This document shows, piece by piece, positions 57,701 through 64,000 of a stretch of 64,000 nucleotides of DNA (positions are counted from its first letter, which is position 1; every line of letters starts with the position of its first letter). The DNA lies in assembly GCF_000247695.1 (NCBI RefSeq), contig NW_004624795.1, positions 2,809,995 to 2,873,994 of the forward strand. Reading direction: 5' to 3'. This DNA comes from Heterocephalus glaber (taxonomy: Eukaryota > Chordata > Mammalia > Rodentia > Bathyergidae). The position numbers and the translations under genes were made by a program. Under the pieces are notes generated by a model. It was given only the letters and a program-made list of their open reading frames with translations, made no database searches and was not told the DNA's origin.

Positions 57701-59745
57701 TGAGTCACTCTGGAGCTTTTCTAGTTAACAGGGAAGCTTCAGGGGGCCCTAAGGAGGACAGCCCTGGGCATTACGGACAGTTGTCACCTTAGACAGCCTT
57801 GCCACAGTTCTTGCTGGTTATCATTTTCCTAGAACAGGAAGTAGAACACAACTCTCAGGTGCCTTGGGCCTTTCCTTGATTTTATTTTATTTATTTATTT
57901 ATTTATTTATTGGTACGGGGGATCGAACTCAGGTCCTTGCGCTTGCGCAGCAGGCAGCGAAACCACTGAGCTAAATCCCCAGCCCCTCCTTGATTTTATT
58001 TTAAACTATTATTCTCTTTCCTGTAATTATAAAACCAAGAACTATGTGTTCTTGCCAAAGCATGAAAGAACACTTATAATCAAACTAGGTAATAATTTGG
58101 AGAGTAGGGGAGAACCTAAGACTCTATGTTAAGTAAAAAAAAAAAAAAAAATCTAATATGGATGCTTTCCCTCAAAAACACGCTGACTAGGACCGGGGAT
58201 TTAGCTCAGTGGCTACACTGCCTGCCTTACAGGCTCAAGAACCCGAGTTTGATTCCCAGTACAAAAAGAAAAAAAAAATACACTGACGTGTTGAACATGC
58301 CCTTCATCACTCTACCAGTGATGGGCTTTTCACAGTGAAATTCTCAAAAGCTCAGGTTTACAAAACGGTCCCCGTGCCCCAGGATCACTAAAAACTCACA
58401 TGGCTCACAAAATGATTTCAAGTAACTGTTTGGTAATCTTTCCAGTACCATCTACTGTATTAAGTGATTCCAGATCATGGTCCAAAACTTAAAAGAATGC
58501 CTGAAGGGTAATCATTTCGATCACAGGAAGTGGATCCGGGATGGAAGGGGGTGTTGAACAGAACATAGACGTTCACGTAGTGCACTTGTGGTCACTGCTG
58601 AGTAGTGTTCTAAGGGCAATCAAGGTTAAAGCAAGGAGAGAAACTCTTATGAAAAAGAACCGGCAGCAAGGTCAGTAGCATGAAGCAGATGGAAGGGCTG
58701 GTCAGGAACCGAAAGGGTCGGAGAAGAAAGGTGCCCGAGCGGAGGCCGCAGCGCACAATGAGCTATTGTCCTGGGGCTCTGGGAACGAGAATTGGTCGGC
58801 AGGTTAACACTGAAAGGGTTTCTACACCGCAGTGAAGAATGTTTCGCTTGTCTGCTTGGCACTGAAGGGTGTTCTTACAGGCAGTTGGAGGTAACGATGA
58901 TAAAAGCATCCTTTATGTTACCACTGACAAGAGAGTTTAACAAACTCACATTTTAAATCCACATCAAAGTAAAAATAAATCCTTCTGGTGAAGATATTTT
59001 GCAGGGCAAGACAGAATGACATGAGTTTCCAGATAGTGTCATGAACCTTTAAGGGCCCCCTTGACCATCCTGAGTGTGGTTTTCTCCATCTACAGGAGCC
59101 TGGCACTGCAAGACCGCGCGGCTGTGCATCTGGAAGCACCCTGCAGCCGGCGCGCCCAACGCTCCCCTCACCGAGCTCAGCACTGGTCCCAGAAGCCTGG
59201 AGCCAGCTCGGAACCCACCTTCACCGGGGCGCTCTGGGCCAGCGGCCTTCCGTCGCAAGCCTGCTGGGCTCTTCGGGCAGCTCTGGCCGAGTAAAATTTG
59301 ACCACGGCGTAGAAACCAGGCCGGGCCACCGAGGCGTTGGGGAGAACGCGGACCGAGTGCAGGAGGCCGAAGCAGGACAGCGCTGTGGACAGAGACCGCT
59401 GCGGCGGCCCGGCCCGGGGAGGCGCTGAGCCCCCGACCTCAACACCGCGCACTCTCTCGAGCGGGCAGCGCCGGGGCAGGAGCCCGGCGGGCGGCGGCGC
59501 GGGGCCGAGAGGCTCCTATCTCCGCCAAGCCTGGGCGTCCCCGCTGGTCCCCGCGAGACCGAGCCCTCGAGGGGCCGGCCCTGGGGCGGGAGTCCCGGAC
59601 CTAGTCAGCGAGGGCGGCCTCCTCCCCCCTTCTCCTGGCCCCAGCTCACATGCAAGGCCTCTGCAGTGGGTCCAGAGTTCAAATCCCACACCAGCAAAGT
59701 TTTGTCACTCCCGGTGGGAACCGCAAAGGGAATCAACTCCGCCAT
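51702..59745 (-). CDS. RDM1: RAD52 motif-containing protein 1, 7 coding exons
   Basis: The coding exons, in transcript order, are 59745-59650, 59398-59219, 56868-56746, 56280-56106, 55231-55133, 53203-53121 and 51812-51702. Together they give 867 nt, or 288 residues plus TAG, against 284 in human. The start MAELIPFAVP has a strong context (A at -3, G at +4). Residues about 15-92 form the RRM fold (TLLVWDLNSGP, then SVRVLPNASVARPGFYAVVKFYSARAA split over two exons). Exon 3 carries ELANYYFGFNGWSKRIIK, the RAD52-like motif region. Exons 4 and 5 give FLCAVEVVLP and LMKRKVAQKLAAQKAL. Exon 7 ends in an acidic tail (FSVEEDELRP). All splice sites are GT-AG, though the exon 4 donor (GAGG|GTCTGT) is weak. 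RDM1 binds nucleic acid, and chicken DT40 cells lacking it are reported to be cisplatin-sensitive. No stop or frameshift was found and introns are retained, so this is not a retrocopy. Confidence 0.95.
53404..53776 (-). repeat. MaLR-like solo LTR in RDM1 intron
   Basis: On the - strand it starts TGTTAGGGTTCAGC and contains CAAAGCCTCATGTGTTCAG, a CAGAATAAACCTCCCC polyadenylation region, then GGGTATTTTGTCCCAGCAATG and GACTAAGAAACA. This order is typical of ERVL-MaLR LTRs. The element is old and inactive. Confidence 0.6.
53777..55132 (-). other. RDM1: RDM1 intron, remainder without recognised elements
   Basis: The rest of the intron between coding exons 5 and 6 is unique, moderately AT-rich DNA. 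No extra exon in register was found. Confidence 0.6.
56310..56398 (-). repeat. Older ID-like SINE, reverse orientation
   Basis: TGGGGATTGAGCTCAGGACC and GAGCTATATCCCCAGCCCC are the reversed A- and B-box regions of a diverged ID form. It lies in the intron between RDM1 coding exons 3 and 4. Confidence 0.7.
57886..57986 (-). repeat. ID-type SINE, reverse orientation, with TTTA tail
   Basis: Read on the + strand: an (ATTT)n head, GGTACGGGGGATCGAACTC, CTTGCGCTTGCGCAGCAGGC and CCACTGAGCTAAATCCCC. It is in the large RDM1 intron. Confidence 0.9.
58190..58277 (+). repeat. ID-type SINE
   Basis: GGGATTTAGCTCAGTGGCTAC, CCTTACAGGCTCAAG, GAGTTTGATTCCCAGTACA and an A-rich tail. It is in the large RDM1 intron. 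Confidence 0.85.
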
Positions 59746-59960
59746 CCTGGACCACCGAGCCTGCGCGGCTCCAGCCAAGCGCGTATAGCGCCTGCGCGGC
59801 TAAGGCGCAAGCAGTACTAGGCCTGCGCAGGACACACCCGCGAGTTTTTAAAAAGGACGCGGGAGTGGGGGCGGTGCCCGTTTGTGGGCTGGGTGGGGTC
59901 TGATTGGACGGGACTGAGAAGAGGCGGGGCCTGAAGTAGAGCATGCCCCGCCCCTCCCAC
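59080..59960. promoter_or_regulatory. RDM1: CpG island and promoter of RDM1
   Basis: CpG-dense sequence spans the first two coding exons and about 0.2 kb upstream. No TATA box is visible. An NF-Y-type CCAAT box on the - strand (ATTGG at 59903-59907 on +) lies about 160 bases upstream of the ATG. Repeated GCCTGCGC blocks at 59.76-59.83 kb resemble NRF1 half-sites. The layout suits a housekeeping, possibly bidirectional, promoter. Confidence 0.65.
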
Positions 59961-60323
59961 CAGAGCGGATCTCTTCCTGTGCTGCTGCCCCTCTCGCCCC
60001 AGCGCCATCGAGCTCAGGGCTTCTATTCAGGCGCATTTTTAGTGTGGAGTCCTAAGGGTGGCCCCACAGGAGGGAGGGTGCAGACATCTTTATAGCAGGT
60101 GTCTTCTCCTTCCGAGGAGACGGAAGCTCCCGGTAGTGGGCAATGCCTGCGGAGGGGACGTGGGAGACCCTTGGTTAAGAGCGTTTCCAGAGAAGCTCAC
60201 TTCGCCATTCACAGACTAACGTGAAAGCCTTCAAGAGGATCCCCTGGTGGCCTGGTGAGCCTGGGGTCTATGTGTGCCTGTAGGCATCAGAGGATTCGGG
60301 GCGTTGGGGGCACAGCGAGGAGG

Positions 60324-60530
60324 ATGGATCCGGAAAGGATCAGAGTGGGCCCGGGTAGGGACGACTCAGGACCTGACAGTGGCTGTAAGGAGCTGGCAGT
60401 GACCCGGAAGAGGAAGCGGCCTGCGGAGCTTTATTTTATTCCTCAACATCAGACCCAGAGGGGACCCCGCAGGCCAGGTCTCCTGTGGTTTCCTAATAAC
60501 TGCTCTCAGATCCACTCTGGTCTAGGATGA
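60324..60530 (+). other. Open frame divergent from RDM1, possible first exon or lncRNA
   Basis: Beginning about 0.6 kb beyond the RDM1 start, in the opposite direction, a frame opens MDPERIRVGPGRDDSG and contains TRKRKRPAELYF. I do not recognise it. A good donor-like GGCT|GTAAGG lies inside it. It may belong to a promoter-divergent transcript, or be chance. Confidence 0.2.
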
Positions 60531-60653
60531 AGTTTTCACCTGGCCTCAGCAAAATGAGAAGAGAACAATATAATTCTTTTAATTTTCATAAAATAAAATG
60601 TATTCCATTCTATTTTCCTACAGATATGCTGTCCCTACAATTTTGTTTTGTTT

Positions 60654-60730
60654 TTTGGTACGGGGGATCAAACTCGGGTCCTTGTGCTTGCAAGACAGGC
60701 ACTGGAACCACTGAGCTAAATCCCCAACCC
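60654..60730 (-). repeat. ID-type SINE, reverse orientation
   Basis: GGTACGGGGGATCAAACTC, CTTGTGCTTGCAAGACAGGC and CCACTGAGCTAAATCCCC. Confidence 0.9.
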
Positions 60731-60780
60731 TGTCCCTACCTACAATTTTGATGCTAAAAATAAAAAAGTTTTATGAAGAG

Positions 60781-60861
60781 GGCCGAGAATTTAGCTCATT
60801 AGTGCTGTCGCCTGCCTCACAAGCCCAAGGTCCCGAGTTCAATATCCGGTACTGAAAAAAA
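60781..60861 (+). repeat. ID-type SINE
   Basis: GAGAATTTAGCTCATTAGTGC, CCTCACAAGCCCAAGG, GAGTTCAATATCCGGTACTG and an A8 tail. It lies 50 bases from an oppositely oriented copy. Confidence 0.85.
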
Positions 60862-61544
60862 AAGTTTTATGAAGACATGTTGAAACTGAGGATAGTGGTT
60901 TTAATAGTCTTACTTAACCATGGAAGTTAAAACTTGGCCATCATGCTTTCATTTTTTTTAACAATCGACTGGCCTGTGAAATGCCAGTCTGGAACCCACC
61001 GAATGACTATTATATCTTACAGCCGGTGCAGTTAAGGCTCCAGGTAGAGTTCTAAGTGGCCCACGTGGTCGACACTGCCGTTGGTGGCAAGGTGCAGGAC
61101 GTCTCTCCAGCTGTCCCTTTTTGGTCTTCGTCTTGTCCTTTAGTGGTTCCCAAGCAACAGCCGTAAACATCTGGATTCTAGCCCCTTCTCCTGAACAACC
61201 CAAATGACTGGCACCTAGGACCGTTTCTCCCCCACCACTGCTTTCTCCACCTCACTGCCACATATGACCTCCTTCTGAGCTGATCTCACTGCGAAACTAG
61301 TTGTGTCTGGGAGAGTACTCGGGTCTCAATACTCTTTCAAGCCAGTAACTATACTTTTTATTATCCATTATTAACGTTCATGGAGGTCCGTGCTTCCACC
61401 TGGATTATGAACACCTGAAAAGCAATTGTTATCTTTCATCTTCCTTCTTCTAACTATATGTTCCTACTATAGCTGGTATCCAAATTTATGTGGAATTAGT
61501 AAAAACAGCAACATATTCTTTGCCATGGAATGCCTTTTTTCTTT
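60862..61544. other. Intergenic DNA, nothing recognised
   Basis: Unique sequence between SINEs. It contains no exon I can support. The stretch near 61.03-61.20 kb has an even base composition unlike its AT-rich surroundings. Confidence 0.4.
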
Positions 61545-61740
61545 TCTTTTTTCCCCCTGGTACTAGGAATTGAACCCAGGGCTCTGGCACTGAGCTTCAG
61601 CCCCAGCCCTTTAAAAAAAAATCTTTTATTTTGAGATAGGATCTTGCTAAATTGCCCAGACTGGGCTCAAACTTGGGATCCTCCTGCCTCAGCCTCCCAA
61701 AATGCTGGGATTACAAGTCTGCACCACCCTGGCTGCCTGG
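61545..61740 (-). repeat. Composite ID-like / B1-like SINE, reverse orientation
   Basis: TGGTACTAGGAATTGAACCCA and GAGCTTCAGCCCCAGCCC are followed by TTTTGAGATAGGATCTTGC, GCCCAGACTGGGCTCAAAC and CTGCCTCAGCCTCCC. Confidence 0.75.
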
Positions 61741-62717
61741 CTTTGGTTTCTTTGTTCTAAAGAGAAGAGCAGTGATCAGCCACCCTAGTGGCTCTGTGAC
61801 ATCATCAGTCTCCTGAAATATGCTGGTCTGAACCATGCAAAGTGGCCAAATCAGCAAAAATGGCAGATGGCCCGGGAGAGGGAGGTGCCAAGTATGAGGG
61901 AGAATGCTGGGAAGGACAGGGCACTGTCTGCTGCCTCTCTTCCTTTCTGGGAACAGGCCTACCTTTGGGGAAGGCTGTGGGTCACAGGGCCCTGACAGGG
62001 ACATCTAGCCCCATGTGTTGGAGTTCAGTGGGGCCCAGCCAGAGGCGGCAGTTTGAATCCCTGTGGATGTAGCCCCGTGAGAGGCGTGGCCTCCCTGCAG
62101 AGGGCGCCCAGTCTGGGCTGAGTCTGAACCCAACACACCTGCCCTTCCCACAGTGGTGGGACCCACAGGTGTCCCTTCTTCCATTAGCAACTGGTGAGTC
62201 GGGTTCTGTCCCTTGTCACCAAACAGGACCAGCCTATTAGGGTTGGCATCTGGTTAACTGTCTGGAACAATGACCTGACAGTCTGTCACCGCCCCATGAA
62301 GGCCACAATGTCTCGGTGTCATCAGTCACTGAGGAATTTCTGCCAACTGTAGCAAGAAGGCGGGGGGAGAGAAAATTTTGTCACCACAGCCACTCCACCT
62401 GGGGAACAAGAAGACATCTGACAGAGCGCAGCAAGGGCGTCTGGGTGGCAGTGGGCCCTGTCCCATCTCCTGCTCCTCTCTCCAACAAGGCAGCAGAGCG
62501 TGGCATCCTGGGGCCAGAGGGAGCCGAGATGCAGCAGAGCCAAGGAGGAGGGCATCTGGGGGTGCAGTTTCAAGAACTTTTTTTGGCCCAAGGTCTACAG
62601 GTGCCTCAGGTGACCTGAACCCTGGAGAACTGGAGCCCTGGGTAGCAGGGGAGGTGTCCATAGCCGAGGGCCACATGCTAGAAATTCAGCCTCTGCAGTT
62701 TAAAACCTTGGAGGAAT
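61741..62717. other. Intergenic DNA, no gene seen
   Basis: Unique sequence with short open frames on both strands and no recognised family. By human order TOP2A would lie beyond the right edge, and none of its exons was seen. Confidence 0.5.
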
Positions 62718-62805
62718 CCTGGGCAGGTGGCGCATGCCTGTGAACCAGGCACTTAGGAGGCTGAGGCAGGAAGATCATCATGAGTTTGAGGTCAGCCTTG
62801 CTATA
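62718..62805 (+). repeat. B1-type SINE fragment
   Basis: GGGCAGGTGGCGCATGCCTGT, TAGGAGGCTGAGGCAGGAAGA and GAGTTTGAGGTCAGCCTTGC. Confidence 0.75.
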
Positions 62806-63050
62806 ATTTGGATCTTCCATGTCCCCAGCTTGGCTTGGTCCCCAGCTTGTGACACCAGGAGGTGACAGAGCCTTTACGAGGTATGGCCTAGTGGGACAGG
62901 GGGTGCCCTGGAAGGGGACGGGGGGACCCAAGTCTCTCTTGCCTCTTTTGCTTTCCCACCAGAATATGAGCAGCTTTGCTCTGCCATGAACTCCCGTCAT
63001 GATGGGGCCTCCCCACGGCCCCAGAACTGAGAGAAAAAATAAAGACGCCT
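62806..63050 (+). repeat. MaLR-like LTR fragment
   Basis: It starts TATAATTTGGATCTTCCATG and ends CCCCAGAACTGAGAGAAAAAA then TAAAG. This parallels the CCAGAACTGTGAGAAATAAA region of MaLR LTRs. Confidence 0.4.
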
Positions 63051-63359
63051 TAAATATTTACAAGATACTATCATTACACAAAACATATATTATGGAAAGG
63101 GAGTTATGGATCGGGCGTGGTTGAGAATCCCATCAGGCAGATGGAGAAGTGGGGAGAAACTCTGCTCATCCCCTCTCTGGGCCAATACTCGCGTGCTATT
63201 TATGCAGTGGCCACAAGAGGGCAGAAGCGCCCCCCACACAGGAACTCATGGTAGCCTTCCTGTGGACTCCCCAGCCTAGGAAGTAGGGGCCAACACTGCC
63301 TTTCTGCACAGTCAGTACAGCCCGGGTCTGGGCCATGGTCTCTGGTTCTGATTCCACCC

Positions 63360-63892
63360 TGTTATAGTTTGTGTTTAGATGTCCCCCCAGAGCCTCATGT
63401 GCTCATAGGTGGAGCTTTTCAGAGGTGGCTGTATCTAGGCTGTGTGGATGTGGATTAAGGGTGTGTGGTAAATAAAGTAGTCTGCTGATTGGTTTAGCAT
63501 AGTTCTGGGTAGGGACAATGGGAAGGTCCATCCTCAGTGTGGGTGGCACCATCTAAAAGGCTTGTAGAATATAAAAGGACAGAAAAGAAGGCACCCTCCC
63601 TGCTTCCTGTCTACCCTGCCATGGACTGTTTCCTCCTGCCATACCTTATGGACTGAAACCTCTATACACTGTGAGATACAATAAACCATTCCTTTTTTTT
63701 GTACTGTGGATCTAACAACCATTCCTTCTTTTTTTTATTTGTTTGTTTTTGGTACTGGGGATCAAACTCGGGACCTTGCGCTTGCAAGGCAGGCAGCGGA
63801 ACCACTGATCTAAATCCCCAGCCCCAACCATTCCTTCTTTAACTGTGGATGTTGGGTATTTTGTCTCAGCAACCAAGAAGTAATGAAGACAC
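63360..63892 (+). repeat. MaLR-like solo LTR interrupted by an ID element
   Basis: It starts TGTTATAGTTTGTGTTTAGA, has CAGAGCCTCATGTGCTCATAG, CACTGTGAGATACAATAAACC and GGGTATTTTGTCTCAGCAACC, and ends GAAGACA. A reversed ID copy is nested at 63740-63825. Confidence 0.6.
63740..63825 (-). repeat. ID-type SINE nested in the LTR, with target-site duplication
   Basis: TTTTTGGTACTGGGGATCAAA, GACCTTGCGCTTGCAAGGC and CACTGATCTAAATCCCC. The flanks carry AACCATTCCTTCTTT on both sides, a clear target-site duplication. Confidence 0.9.
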
Positions 63893-64000
63893 ACCCCATG
63901 TTGGTCCCTCAGCACCAGGACCCCTCCCTGGGCACCCAGATCTTTTTAAAAGGCTGTGCTCACTGCAGCAAGACAGCAGCCACAGCTCCAGGTCTGACAT

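Noticed and set aside
4261..63825. tRNA genes
   Set aside because: The many TAGCTCAGTGG...GTTCGATCCC segments have a poly(A) tail, GGTACC end and no cloverleaf-complete acceptor stem. They are tRNA-derived SINEs.
4261..63825. Apparent + strand bias of ID insertions
   Set aside because: About ten of thirteen clear copies are on +, but the sample is small and the bias is not convincing.
1..64000. CRISPR array, insertion sequences, operons or phage
   Set aside because: There are no regularly spaced identical direct repeats with unique spacers. The exon-intron structure and SINEs show mammalian nuclear DNA.
59950..64000. TOP2A first exon
   Set aside because: It was expected from human gene order, but no TOP2A N-terminal sequence was found. 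It probably starts beyond the window.

Overview
The window is ordinary mammalian nuclear DNA, most likely from a rodent. It holds intron-split genes with GT-AG junctions, CpG-rich promoters and many short tRNA-derived (ID-type) and 7SL-derived (B1-type) SINEs. The dominant SINE has the core GATTTAGCTCAGTGG, a second tRNA-like block GAGTTCGATCCC and a GGTACC-plus-poly(A) end. My best guess is a castorimorph such as a beaver, but this is low confidence. The segment corresponds to human 17q21.2 (CCR7 - TNS4 - IGFBP4 - TOP2A), read in the opposite direction to the human chromosome.

Layout. 1-13.8 kb is upstream of TNS4: SINEs, an old L1 fragment, an AT-rich island near 9-10 kb and a GC-rich stretch near 10.5-11.3 kb that may hold a non-coding first exon. 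13.8-26.1 kb holds the twelve coding exons of TNS4 on the + strand, joining to an uninterrupted 684-codon frame that ends in SH2 and PTB domains. 26.1-34.5 kb is the tail-to-tail interval between TNS4 and IGFBP4. 34.5-41.9 kb is IGFBP4 on the - strand, with four coding exons (258 residues) and a CpG-island promoter with a TATA box. 42-50 kb is gene-poor and repeat-rich. 50.2-51.4 kb holds a broken LRRC37-like fragment on the - strand. 51.7-59.75 kb is a complete seven-exon RDM1 on the - strand (288 residues) with a CpG, TATA-less promoter. 59.95-64 kb is divergent from RDM1 and contains SINEs and MaLR-like LTRs. No TOP2A exon was seen before the window ends.

The genes do not form a functional unit. 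TNS4 is a focal-adhesion adaptor, IGFBP4 a secreted IGF-binding protein and RDM1 a DNA-damage-linked RRM protein.

The most noteworthy structure is the pair RDM1 + LRRC37-like pseudogene between IGFBP4 and the side where TOP2A is expected. To my knowledge RDM1 lies elsewhere on chromosome 17 in human and elsewhere on chromosome 11 in mouse. I saw no CRISPR array, prokaryotic element or new enzymatic system.
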